Of a DNA stretch of 64,000 nt, positions 1 through 7,954 are shown in pieces. This DNA comes from JANQRA01 sp035762545. GTDB taxonomy: Bacteria; Actinomycetota; Acidimicrobiia; Spongiisociales; ZC4RG35. Position 1 is the first letter of the stretch. Every line of letters starts with the position of its first letter. The translations under genes were made by a program, and so were the position numbers. The notes under the pieces are model-generated. The model ran no database searches and was not told the origin of the DNA. It saw only the letters and a program-made list of their open reading frames with translations. Location of the stretch: positions 1 through 64,000 of the forward strand of contig DASTOM010000038.1 of the NCBI GenBank assembly GCA_035762545.1, written 5' to 3'.

Positions 1-300
1 ATCCAATCAGACGACTGGGTGTTCGCCGACGTCGACGGCAACCCGATTCACCCCCATTCCATCTCGCAGGCCTTCGAACGAGTCGTCGCTCGCGCCGGGG
101 TACCAAAGGTCCGTCTCCACGATGTCCGCCACACCCACGGCACGTTGCTCATCAAAGCCGGCGTTCCCGTCAAGGTCGTGTCCGAGCGGCTCGGGCACGC
201 CAACCCGACGTTCACCATCGACACCTACCAGCACGTCCTCCCCGGCATGCAAGCCGAAGCCGCCCGCATCTTCGAGAAGCTGATCGCCGACACCCGGTAG
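1..300 (+). CDS. Tyrosine recombinase/integrase, C-terminal part (cut by window edge)
   Basis: The frame is open from base 1, so the start lies outside the window. The 99 visible residues form the catalytic C-terminus of a phage-type tyrosine integrase: HDVRH supplies His40 and Arg43, ERLGH supplies His66, and the nucleophile is Tyr76 in DTYQHV. These residues cut and rejoin DNA through a 3'-phosphotyrosine. The gene ends 82 bp from the 3' end of initiator tRNA-Met, the usual place for an integrase beside its attachment site. The visible part looks intact; whether the whole gene is functional cannot be seen. Confidence 0.9.
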   Translation: MQSDDWVFADVDGNPIHPHSISQAFERVVARAGVPKVRLHDVRHTHGTLLIKAGVPVKVVSERLGHANPTFTIDTYQHVLPGMQAEAARIFEKLIADTR

Positions 301-382
301 AGAATCCGGTGGAAGCGGCGGTAGAACGACGCCGGGAGACGGTAGAAGCCCTGGCCAGCAGTTCGCTGGCCAGGGCATTCAG

Positions 383-456
<74 letters not shown>

Positions 457-514
457 TCGGGTGAGGCCCCATCTTACGTTTCACAAATGGGCTATGCCAA
501 CGGGTTGCGCAGCG

Positions 515-1489
515 TCAACCTGCGGGGTACTCGGGGCGAGCGAGGTCGGCTGATACCCAGCCGGCGATCTCTTCGACAACCGGAACTCCTCGACTCCAAT
601 CCGACCAGCCATTCGTGAGGACGACAACCACGTACCCATCTTCTGAGTCCGGCGTCCGCACAAATCCGACCGAATTGGCGATGTTCCCGGCAAACCCTTT
701 CTCTTGCGCCACCGTCCATCCCGCAGGCACGCCTTTGGTGATACCCCAGGTCTGGGATGGGACAACTGAGGTCATCAGTCGCCATGCCTCATCCCGATAC
801 CTTTTTCGAGGGGACCCCACTCCCCGAGTAGTACCTGCCTGATGAGGTTTCCTTGGTCCTCGGCCGAAGTCGTGGTCCGGCCCCATGTCTCCGTCGAGAT
901 GCTCGACCACGTTGGTCTCGTCGAAGCCGAAGATCTGGGCCTGTTGACTGATCCAGGGCGTCGCGCCGAAGCTGCGCCACAGAGCGCGCACCGGATAGTT
1001 GGCCGAGCGAGTGATCATCGGAACCAGCTGGGACCGCTCCCAGGAGGTCAGGTTCCGTCCATCGTTCTGTGCCTCGAGGAGGTGCCTGCCATGACCACCA
1101 CCTTGAAAACAGAGGCGGTGCGGAGACGGGCACCGGGATTCATCTCGTATACACAGCCCGAGCGAGTGTCATATGCATAAGCCGCAAAGCTCTGATTCGG
1201 ATACCGGCGCCAGAGGCTCGCCACACGCTCGGGGGTGAAAGGAGACCCGCAGACATAGTGGTCGAGGTCCACCGCAACGATCGAAGACCAACCACGGTAT
1301 ACGAGCCACCCTCCCTGATCGGCGACCCCAAACCCCCATCCGACCTCACGTCATAAAACCGGAACACCCCATCATCCCGATAGAACGACAACTCATCAGA
1401 TGGGTCGAACTCGGTGCGCCGCCCGGTGACAGCGGCACCAGAAAGAGCGCGAGGAGGGCGGCGGCTGCGACTCGTTGCCCGACTCTCAT
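515..1489 (-). pseudogene. Serine beta-lactamase-like secreted protein, broken by frameshifts
   Basis: The pieces of one class A beta-lactamase-like protein lie in order but in different frames. A signal peptide begins MRVGQRVAAAALLALF at 1489. Next comes a segment containing FDPSDELSFYRDDGVF, then IVAVDLDHYVCGSPF through TASVFKVVVMAG, which carries the Ser-x-x-Lys active-site motif. After a further shift the frame continues LLEAQNDGRNLTSWER, ITRSANYPV (SxN-like motif) and a C-terminal strand region ending at 515. Shifts are needed near 1430, 1285 and 1090. A single intact protein cannot be made, while neighbouring genes are intact, so I call a pseudogene. Clustered sequencing errors are the alternative. 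Confidence 0.8.
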
Positions 1490-1550
1490 GGACAGCCGGC
1501 ACCATGGCACGCTCGGTCGGACGGCGAAGGACAACCGGCGGGTCGGGCCA

Positions 1551-2819
1551 CTACTCGTCCCCGTCGTCGACAGGTGCCTCGTAGGCGTTGTACTCGGGGA
1601 CCTTCTTGGCGATAAAGAGGGCTCCGAGTATGCACAGGACCCCTCCGGAAACCACCGAGAATTGAGGGCTGGTGACAGCTGCCACCGCCCCGGCTTCGAA
1701 GTCACCGAGACGCGGTCCACCCGCCACGACTGCGATCTGGATCGAAGAGAGCCGACCTCGCAATCGATCAGGCACTGCGAGTTGGAGGATCGTCGTTCGA
1801 AATACAGCAGACACCACGTCGGCGGCACCGGCGAGTGCGAGCAGGGCGACTGCCAACCACACCGAGGTGACCAGCCCGAAGACGGCGATCGCGGCCCCCC
1901 ACACGATCACGGCGATGACAACAGCCCGACCGTGTCTCTTGACGGCCCCGACCCACCCGGAGGTGATCGCACCTACCAGGGCGCCGGCGCCGGGTGCCGC
2001 GTAGAGGAGTCCGACGGTCGAGGCATCGCCACCGAGGACCTCGGTGCCGATCACGGGGAACAACGCCTGGGGCATGCCGAAGACCATGGCGTTCAGGTCG
2101 ATGATGAAGTTGGCTTGGAGCAACCGCCGTTCCATGAGGAACCGGTATCCCTCCTTTATCGACTCCCACCCGAACCGCTGGCCACCTCCCTCGGGGTTGA
2201 GCGACCCGACCTTGAACATGAAGAGAGCGCTGAGCAGGAATGCGGTCGCCTCGAGCGAATATGTCAACGTGAGGCTGGTCTGAGCGATGAGGAGACCACC
2301 TAACGCAGGACCCAGCGTCTTGGCGACGTTGGCGACGGTCTGGGTTATCGCCAAAGAGGCAGGCAGCAGTCTCCGACCGACCATGCCGGGGAGAGCGGCC
2401 GCTCGTGCCGGGCTGTCTATAGCGGAGAAGGCGGCGTTGATCGCGCTGAGCGCGAAGATCAACCAGACGCTGGGCTCGCTCAGCGATGCGTTGATCGCCA
2501 GGCCGACGGCCGTGGCGAGGGATGCCAGCTGAGCGATGACCAGTAGCCGTCGTCGGTCGACCGAGTCGACGAGGGCTCCCCCAACCACTGAGGTGGCGAG
2601 CAATGGGATGAGCTGGGCCAGGCCAAGCAGTCCGACGAGAAATATCGAACCCGTCAACTCGTAGACCTGGAACGGCACTGCCACGACAGTGAGTTGTCGG
2701 GCCATCCAGGACAGGGAAAGACCACCGAACAGCCAGCGGAATGGCGCCGACTGTTTGAGCGGTGTGATGTCGACGAAGAGACGACGCGGCGTCATCCTCC
2801 CGCGTGGAGACTGAGACAT
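1551..2819 (-). CDS. MFS transporter, MFS_3 (EntS-like) exporter family
   Basis: A 422-residue polytopic membrane protein of usual MFS length, with about 11-12 hydrophobic segments. The segment FRWLFGGLSLSWMARQLTVV near the N-terminus and DSVDRRRLL between helices 2 and 3 (the MFS loop 2-3 position) match the MFS_3 group, which includes enterobactin and drug exporters. It probably exports a small molecule by proton antiport across the cytoplasmic membrane; the substrate cannot be told. It stands alone, between the beta-lactamase-like pseudogene and a divergent carbonic-anhydrase-like gene. Confidence 0.85.
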   Translation of the reverse strand: MSQSPRGRMTPRRLFVDITPLKQSAPFRWLFGGLSLSWMARQLTVVAVPFQVYELTGSIFLVGLLGLAQLIPLLATSVVGGALVDSVDRRRLLVIAQLASLATAVGLAINASLSEPSVWLIFALSAINAAFSAIDSPARAAALPGMVGRRLLPASLAITQTVANVAKTLGPALGGLLIAQTSLTLTYSLEATAFLLSALFMFKVGSLNPEGGGQRFGWESIKEGYRFLMERRLLQANFIIDLNAMVFGMPQALFPVIGTEVLGGDASTVGLLYAAPGAGALVGAITSGWVGAVKRHGRAVVIAVIVWGAAIAVFGLVTSVWLAVALLALAGAADVVSAVFRTTILQLAVPDRLRGRLSSIQIAVVAGGPRLGDFEAGAVAAVTSPQFSVVSGGVLCILGALFIAKKVPEYNAYEAPVDDGDE

Positions 2820-2881
2820 CAGATGTCCCTACCGACCAAGAGCACGACCGGCGAGGGTACAGCCGGTCCGCGTTACTGAGA

Positions 2882-2983
2882 TCAGAACCGGTCGCTGAGC
2901 CAGATTGATGCGACTGAGAAGGCACCGACGATCACCGTCACCAACCCCGTCACCACCGCCCCGATGTTGGTGATCAACTCCAT
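2882..2983 (-). CDS. Possible small single-span membrane protein (33 aa)
   Basis: A short reading frame starting MELITNIGAVV encodes one hydrophobic segment (GLVTVIVGAFSVASIWL) and ends with charged residues. This looks like a small membrane peptide. An in-frame ATG at 3019 would give 45 residues. No convincing ribosome binding site is seen and the function is unknown. It lies between the MFS gene and the divergent carbonic-anhydrase-like gene. The call rests on hydrophobic pattern only and may be wrong. Confidence 0.3.
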   Translation of the reverse strand: MELITNIGAVVTGLVTVIVGAFSVASIWLSDRF

Positions 2984-3056
2984 GACTTCATCATGTCGGA
3001 CGGCAGTGACATATTCCATGGGGAATCCGCCCCATCTGACCCTTAGAGTCGAACCG

Positions 3057-3449
3057 ATGCAAGACTTCGGGACCGTCCTCATCTGCATGGACGGACGTCC
3101 ACAGCGCAGTACAGCCGACTACCTCGCCAACACCTTCGGGGTGAGGTACCTGGACACGATCACCACTGCCGGCACGGTCCGGCATCTCGCCGAGGACACC
3201 GAGCAGACCCATGTCCTCCTCAGCAACCTCGCCGTATCGGTACAGAGGCAATCTGCGGCCCGGGGGCCATCTTCGGCCCGGGTAGCCGTGGTGGCACATC
3301 ACGATTGCCTGGGGAACCCGACGACCGAGAGCACCCAGAGACAACAGGTCGTCGCAGCCACCCAACGGATTCGGGACCTGTATCCCGAGGCAGAGGTGAT
3401 CGGCCTGTGGGTCGGAGAGACATGGACCGTGGAGCGGATCCTGGCGTGA
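3057..3449 (+). CDS. Beta-carbonic-anhydrase-like zinc protein
   Basis: A 130-residue cytoplasmic protein. Near the N-terminus CMDGR gives Cys10, Asp12 and Arg14, and HHDC later gives His81 and Cys84. This Cys / His-x-x-Cys zinc set with the Asp-Arg pair is the beta-carbonic anhydrase signature, which hydrates CO2 to bicarbonate. The protein is shorter than typical enzymes (about 200 residues), like the small CA-like group, so activity is not certain. I chose the ATG at 3057 because conservation-like sequence begins there. Its stop overlaps the GTG start of the next gene, so the two are translationally coupled. Confidence 0.75.
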   Translation: MQDFGTVLICMDGRPQRSTADYLANTFGVRYLDTITTAGTVRHLAEDTEQTHVLLSNLAVSVQRQSAARGPSSARVAVVAHHDCLGNPTTESTQRQQVVAATQRIRDLYPEAEVIGLWVGETWTVERILA

Positions 3450-3901
3450 CCGACACAGCAGCTCTCCGTGACGAACGTCTGACGACCCTGAAACACCAGG
3501 TCGTTCGGCACGGACCGGTCTCCAGCCTCCAAGAGGCAGCCGAGGCGCGCGGGGTGGAGCCGTCCCAGGTGATCAAAACCATGGTGGTCCGTCGTGGCGC
3601 CGACGATTACCTGCTTGTCCTGGTGCCCGGAGACCGCAACATCTCATGGCCGAAGCTCCGGGCCTACCTCGGCGTCAATCGCATCTCGATGCCCGACGCC
3701 GACGAGGCGAAGGCGGTGACCGGCTACGCCAGAGGGACCATCACCCCGTTGGGATCGACCCACGCATGGCCGGTGATCGCCGACGAACGACTCGAAGGGA
3801 CGGTGTCGATCGGCGGTGGGGCCCACGGGGTCTCCATCAGCGTGAATGCTCAGGATCTCATAGGCGCACTCAGCGCCACTGTTCGAGACGTCACCGAGTG
3901 A
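3446..3901 (+). CDS. YbaK/ProX-like aminoacyl-tRNA deacylase
   Basis: The 151-residue protein fits the YbaK/EbsC fold. It has VIKTMVVRRGADDYLLVLVPGD, with the lysine of the conserved VxKTxxV strand, then a middle part and GSTHAWPVIADERL near the C-terminus. Members hydrolyse mischarged tRNAs such as Cys- or Ala-tRNA(Pro), protecting translation fidelity in the cytosol. The GTG start at 3446 overlaps the TGA stop of the carbonic-anhydrase-like gene, so both are probably one transcript. The exact tRNA substrate cannot be read from sequence. Confidence 0.8.
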   Translation: MTDTAALRDERLTTLKHQVVRHGPVSSLQEAAEARGVEPSQVIKTMVVRRGADDYLLVLVPGDRNISWPKLRAYLGVNRISMPDADEAKAVTGYARGTITPLGSTHAWPVIADERLEGTVSIGGGAHGVSISVNAQDLIGALSATVRDVTE

Positions 3902-3929
3902 GCCTGACCGCCAGGGTCAACCTGACTCG

Positions 3930-4310
3930 ATGCTCCGACGAGCCATTCGTCTGCCAGCAATGGCAGCGGCCTTGATTCTCTGCGTTGCATCCTGCGGCTC
4001 CGACCCTCGTCCGACGAATGCCGAATGGGTGCCCAAATGGGAGAACATGGTTTGGGTGGTGCCCGATGAGTCTGCGCTTGGTACACCACCTGACGGGCAG
4101 ATGTGCCAAGACACCCTCTCGGCTCTTCGAGTGCAGAGCGAGGGCCTGATCCCGACGCCAACCTCGACGATCGACGACCTCGTGGCCAACTGGACCGCGA
4201 TTGCCGAGGCAGCTTTCTTCGAATGTCCTCCCGAGACCAGCTCCTTCGCCGAGGCCTACGACGAGATGGCGACGATCGAAGAGTCGATCGACACCTCCCT
4301 CAGCGGCTGA
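3930..4310 (+). CDS. Small putative lipoprotein of unknown function
   Basis: A 126-residue protein with a positively charged N-terminus (MLRRAIRLP), a hydrophobic stretch and a lipobox ending VASC|G. It is therefore predicted to be a lipoprotein tethered to the outer face of the cytoplasmic membrane. The mature part contains two further cysteines (MCQD and FECPP) that could form a disulfide. I do not recognise a family. It starts 29 nt after the YbaK-like gene and its end overlaps the convergent VOC gene by 11 bp. Confidence 0.65.
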   Translation: MLRRAIRLPAMAAALILCVASCGSDPRPTNAEWVPKWENMVWVVPDESALGTPPDGQMCQDTLSALRVQSEGLIPTPTSTIDDLVANWTAIAEAAFFECPPETSSFAEAYDEMATIEESIDTSLSG

Positions 4311-4659
4311 CCCAGCCCGTCACACTGGCGAGGTGACCGTCGGGGTCCCTGAAATGTGTGGCCCACAGCTCTCGACTGTCATCGGACATGACCGCCCGAG
4401 GTTCGACCTCGAACGGCACATCGCGGGCGAGCAGCTCCGAGTAGGTGGCGCGTACGTCGTCGACCTCGAAGACGATCTCCGTCAACGAGTCGTCGCCTGC
4501 GAGTGTGTCGACCTCGTTGAGGGCGAGCTGGACGCCACCGCCGTCGAGGAATCGGAAAGGCCCGCCACCGCCTACGACGTCGAGCCCAAGAGAATCCGAC
4601 CAGAACTCGGTGGAACGCTCGATGTCGCTGACTCTGAGGATGATCCGGGTGAGATGCAT
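4300..4659 (-). CDS. Glyoxalase/bleomycin-resistance (VOC) family protein
   Basis: 119 residues with the paired beta-alpha-beta-beta-beta pattern of the vicinal oxygen chelate fold. The first half contains LTRIILRVSDIERSTEFW and the second contains IVFEVDDVRATYSELLARDV followed by FRDPDGHLASV near the C-terminus. VOC proteins bind metals or drugs; members act as lyases, isomerases, dioxygenases or antibiotic-binding proteins. Sequence alone does not give the substrate. It overlaps the convergent lipoprotein gene by 11 bp. Confidence 0.85.
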   Translation of the reverse strand: MHLTRIILRVSDIERSTEFWSDSLGLDVVGGGGPFRFLDGGGVQLALNEVDTLAGDDSLTEIVFEVDDVRATYSELLARDVPFEVEPRAVMSDDSRELWATHFRDPDGHLASVTGWVSR

Positions 4660-4714
4660 AGACCCAAGTTACGCGGCGAGTTGCGGCGGCGACACCTCGG
4701 GTCTACGACGAGCG

Positions 4715-4741
4715 AAGAAAAGCCCCCCGGGTCCGGGGGGC
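4715..4741 (-). terminator. Rho-independent terminator of infA
   Basis: A perfect 9-bp GC-rich stem, GCCCCCCGG / CCGGGGGGC, spans 4722-4741. On the minus strand it is followed by TTTTCTTC. It lies about 22 bp after the infA stop. Confidence 0.85.
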
Positions 4742-4763
4742 GTTGACTCGGAGGAGGGTCTGA

Positions 4764-4991
4764 CTAGCGGTAGCGCCAGACGATTCGGCCTCTCGTGGGG
4801 TCGTAGGTCGACACCTCCACGTCGACTTGGTCACCGGGCAGAACTCGGATGCCACGTCCGCGGCGCATCCGTCCCGAGGGTTTGGCGAGCAACTCGAAGC
4901 CGCTCTCCAGCTTCACCTCGAAGGTCGAGTCCGGGAGCATCTTCGTGACGGTGCCACGCATCCGGATGTATTCGTCAGAGTCTTTGGCCAT
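4764..4991 (-). CDS. infA: Translation initiation factor IF-1, divergent copy
   Basis: A 75-residue S1/OB-fold protein that starts MAKDSDEYIRMRGTVTK and keeps the IF-1 core: PDSTFEVKLESGFELLA, SGRMRR, IRVLPGDQV and YDPTRGRIVWRYR. IF-1 binds the 30S A site with IF-2 and IF-3 during initiation. It differs from the usual AHISGKMRxxYIRILPGD core: it has AKPSGRMRRGRGIRVLPGD, with one extra residue. It also stands alone with its own terminator rather than in a ribosomal-protein operon. It may be a second, specialised IF-1. Confidence 0.88.
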   Translation of the reverse strand: MAKDSDEYIRMRGTVTKMLPDSTFEVKLESGFELLAKPSGRMRRGRGIRVLPGDQVDVEVSTYDPTRGRIVWRYR

Positions 4992-5027
4992 GGACAGTCA
5001 AGCCTAGGGCATCGGTTGCGACTACCA

Positions 5028-7919
5028 CTAGAGCGGGTGGTTGGTGGAGGCGTTGGGCTCTTGAGGTGACAGGAGGTCTGCGATCTGGTCGAGGATCTCC
5101 TGCGCCCGGTTGACGTATTCCTGATACGACGCCAGGTCACCGGCACGGAGAGCAGCGTTGGCGTCGTCGAATGCGGCTTCAGCCTGGGCAACCAGGTCCT
5201 CGATGGTGGCATCCCCAACTGGCGGCTCTGGGTCCTCTTCCCCGTCCCCGGGTTGAACGGTCCCATCGTCAGGGAACACCAGGGCCAGGGCCCCGTCCAA
5301 CGAGTCGGCCCATTCCACGCGGTCGGAGTAGACCACTGCGACTCGGCGGAACTCCGGGAACGCACCCTGGTCCTCCTCGAGGAAGAACGGCTGGAGGTAC
5401 ACGATCGAATCCTCGATGGGTACGACCAGCATGTCACCCTTGATCACGTCCGAGCCCTCCCCGCGCCAGAGACTGAGCTGCTGGGCGATCTCGGCGTCCT
5501 GTTCGATCCGCTGGCCGGCCTGTTCGGCACCGTCGACAAGCTCGCCCTGCGGCATGCGGAAATCGATCAGACGCCCGTAGCTGCCTGGTGTCGAGTCGGC
5601 AACGAGAAAGCCCACCATGTTTCTCTTACCACTCGGGTTGAACGGCTGAAGCAGGAGATACGACAGGGCATCCTCGTCGGGTAGCTCGGTGAGCAGGTAG
5701 TACGGCAGAAGACCGGCCACATACGGGGTGGTGGAAAGGCGAACCTCACCATGAAGCTGGTCCCCGCCCTCCCGCATCGAATTGGAGGGGTCTCCCGGGA
5801 ACGACCAGGCGTCGTTGCCGGAGAACAGCTGGTTTTCTTCGGTCACGTGATACCTGAGGTAGATCTGGCTCTGCACCCGGAACATGTCTTGGGGGTAGCG
5901 GAGATGGTTTTCGAGGCCGGCCGGCATCTCCGAAGCATCCTGGAACATGCCCGGGTGGGTCTCCGCCCAGGATTGAATGAGGGGGTCGTCGGGATCGAAC
6001 GCGTAGAAAGAGACGTCGCCATTGTGGGCGTCCACCACCGCCTTGACTGAGTTTCTCAGGTAGTTCACGCCCTGCTCGAGACCGGAGCGAAGCCCGAGAC
6101 GGTCTTCGGTGGCCGTGTCGATCGGCTGGGCGTATGGGTAGTACGACGTCGTGGTGTACATGTCGAGCATCCACAGGATCTTCCCGTCGATGATCACCGG
6201 GTAGGGGTCGGCGTCACTGGCCAGGAATGGGGCCAGGTTGTCGACGATCGCCCGCACGTTGCGCTCGACTAGTACCCGGCTGTCGGGCCGGATCTGGTTG
6301 GAGATGAGCAGGTTGAGGTCGCGATAGCGGAAGGCGAAGGCGATGCGCTTGAAGAAGCTGTCGATCACGACACCTGCATCCCCGTCGTACTCGTTGTATT
6401 GGTTTTCCGACCCCTGTGGATAGTCGATCTCTTGAGGGCCCTGGCCGGTCTTCACGATCACCGGCCGACCGGGCGCGTAGGTCTCACCGAAGTAGACACG
6501 GGGCTCGGTCAGTTCGAGGGATGGGACCGAAGCCTCGGGCGGAACGTCCTTGAGGAGGAATACGGGCTGACCGTCGCTCTGCACCACGTTTGCCTGGTTG
6601 ATCACCGCGCCATAGCCATGGGTGTAGAAGAGATGCTGGTTCTGCCAGTCATCCGGGATGGTCGCGGCCTCTTCCTCCAACTCACGAACGGCCAACATGA
6701 CCTGGTTCGGCTGACCGTTGGCCAGATAGCGGTCGGTGTCGACCCGATTCAGTGCGTAATAAGGGGCTAGCTCCTGGAAGTTCTGATAGGTGCGGGGCAA
6801 GACGCTCGTGTTCCAGATCCGGAGATTGTCGATGGTGATGGAGTTGGCCTCGATGTGGGCTGCGGTGAGGTCCTCCGCCGCCTCGAAGTCTCTGACCTCG
6901 ACTCCGTCGAGCATGTAGGCGGACTTGGTCGCTTCCATGTTGTTCGTGATGTACTCGGTCTCCTTCCCCAATTGGTCGGGGAGGACGCTGAACCTCTGGA
7001 TGAAGGCCGGATAGATCGTGCCCGCGGCGATGGCGACGATCACCCAGGCCGCGACCGACACGAGGGCGAGGGTCCACCCTCGTCTGAAGATGTTCACGAC
7101 GAACAGCACAGCCGCAAGCAGGGCTACGACGAGAAGGAGGCGGAGTGCCGGGAGACGGGCGTTGATGTCGGTGAACCCGGGGCCGAAGAACTTCTCGGCC
7201 CGGTTGGAGTAGAGCAATTCGTACATGTCCAGCCGGTACGAGACGGCCCTGATCAGGGCAACGATGGCGAAGAGGATCGAGAGATAGACCTTGGCCGGCT
7301 TGGTTGTCGTGACCCGCCGCCCGTCGAACCGTATCGCACCATTCAGATAGAGAGCGACGGCGACCACAACGGTGGTGAGGACGAAGAGGTTGAACAACCA
7401 GTCCACGGCCGTCTCCCAGAACGGCAGTTGGAACACGTAGAACCCGAGATCCACCCCGAAGATGGCGTCGACCGCGTCGAACGATTGCGCGTTGACGAAC
7501 AGGAAGACGTCGTCCCGCCAGGTGGCGACGGTGAGCCCCATGATGATGGCCAAACCGCCGGTGACAATGATTCTGATCTGTCGGATCCGGGGCTCGACCC
7601 ATTCCCTGAATCGCTCGACGAGCTCTTCCTCTTCGGTCAGGTCGAAGGGAGCCCAACGTGGCGAGAACCGGTCGACCAGCTTGAGCGCACCCCAGATAAC
7701 CCCAAAGGCGATGATCACCCCGGCGGCGCCCAAGGTGAGGGACAGACCCCAGTTGCGAAGCCATACCTCACGGAATCCGACCGAGTCGAACCAGAGCAGG
7801 TCGGTCCACAACGTGCCGGCAGCGGTGAGTAGCAGGTAAAGCCCGGCCAGGATCGCCAGGATCACCAGCACCGGGCGACGTCGGCCCGAGGAGTAGTCGG
7901 TGGGAACCCTGGTGAACAT
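5028..7919 (-). CDS. UPF0182 (COG1615) large membrane protein
   Basis: A 963-residue protein of normal length for UPF0182, a family common in Actinobacteria and of unknown function. The first third carries about seven transmembrane segments (for example VLVILAILAGLYLLLTAAG at residues 19-37). The remaining two thirds form a large domain, probably extracytoplasmic, with sequences such as WNTSVLPRTYQNFQELAPYY and YMLDGVEV typical of the family. An acidic, Pro-rich linker and a short Ala/Glu-rich C-terminal helix pair follow. The gene is single and divergent from nothing nearby. Confidence 0.93.
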   Translation of the reverse strand: MFTRVPTDYSSGRRRPVLVILAILAGLYLLLTAAGTLWTDLLWFDSVGFREVWLRNWGLSLTLGAAGVIIAFGVIWGALKLVDRFSPRWAPFDLTEEEELVERFREWVEPRIRQIRIIVTGGLAIIMGLTVATWRDDVFLFVNAQSFDAVDAIFGVDLGFYVFQLPFWETAVDWLFNLFVLTTVVVAVALYLNGAIRFDGRRVTTTKPAKVYLSILFAIVALIRAVSYRLDMYELLYSNRAEKFFGPGFTDINARLPALRLLLVVALLAAVLFVVNIFRRGWTLALVSVAAWVIVAIAAGTIYPAFIQRFSVLPDQLGKETEYITNNMEATKSAYMLDGVEVRDFEAAEDLTAAHIEANSITIDNLRIWNTSVLPRTYQNFQELAPYYALNRVDTDRYLANGQPNQVMLAVRELEEEAATIPDDWQNQHLFYTHGYGAVINQANVVQSDGQPVFLLKDVPPEASVPSLELTEPRVYFGETYAPGRPVIVKTGQGPQEIDYPQGSENQYNEYDGDAGVVIDSFFKRIAFAFRYRDLNLLISNQIRPDSRVLVERNVRAIVDNLAPFLASDADPYPVIIDGKILWMLDMYTTTSYYPYAQPIDTATEDRLGLRSGLEQGVNYLRNSVKAVVDAHNGDVSFYAFDPDDPLIQSWAETHPGMFQDASEMPAGLENHLRYPQDMFRVQSQIYLRYHVTEENQLFSGNDAWSFPGDPSNSMREGGDQLHGEVRLSTTPYVAGLLPYYLLTELPDEDALSYLLLQPFNPSGKRNMVGFLVADSTPGSYGRLIDFRMPQGELVDGAEQAGQRIEQDAEIAQQLSLWRGEGSDVIKGDMLVVPIEDSIVYLQPFFLEEDQGAFPEFRRVAVVYSDRVEWADSLDGALALVFPDDGTVQPGDGEEDPEPPVGDATIEDLVAQAEAAFDDANAALRAGDLASYQEYVNRAQEILDQIADLLSPQEPNASTNHPL

Positions 7920-7954
7920 TGACGCCGAGTTTACGAGTGGCGGGAACTAACCCC

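Noticed and set aside
6855..7832. 325-codon open frame on the plus strand within the UPF0182 gene
   Set aside because: No family features; the opposite strand encodes a recognisable membrane protein.
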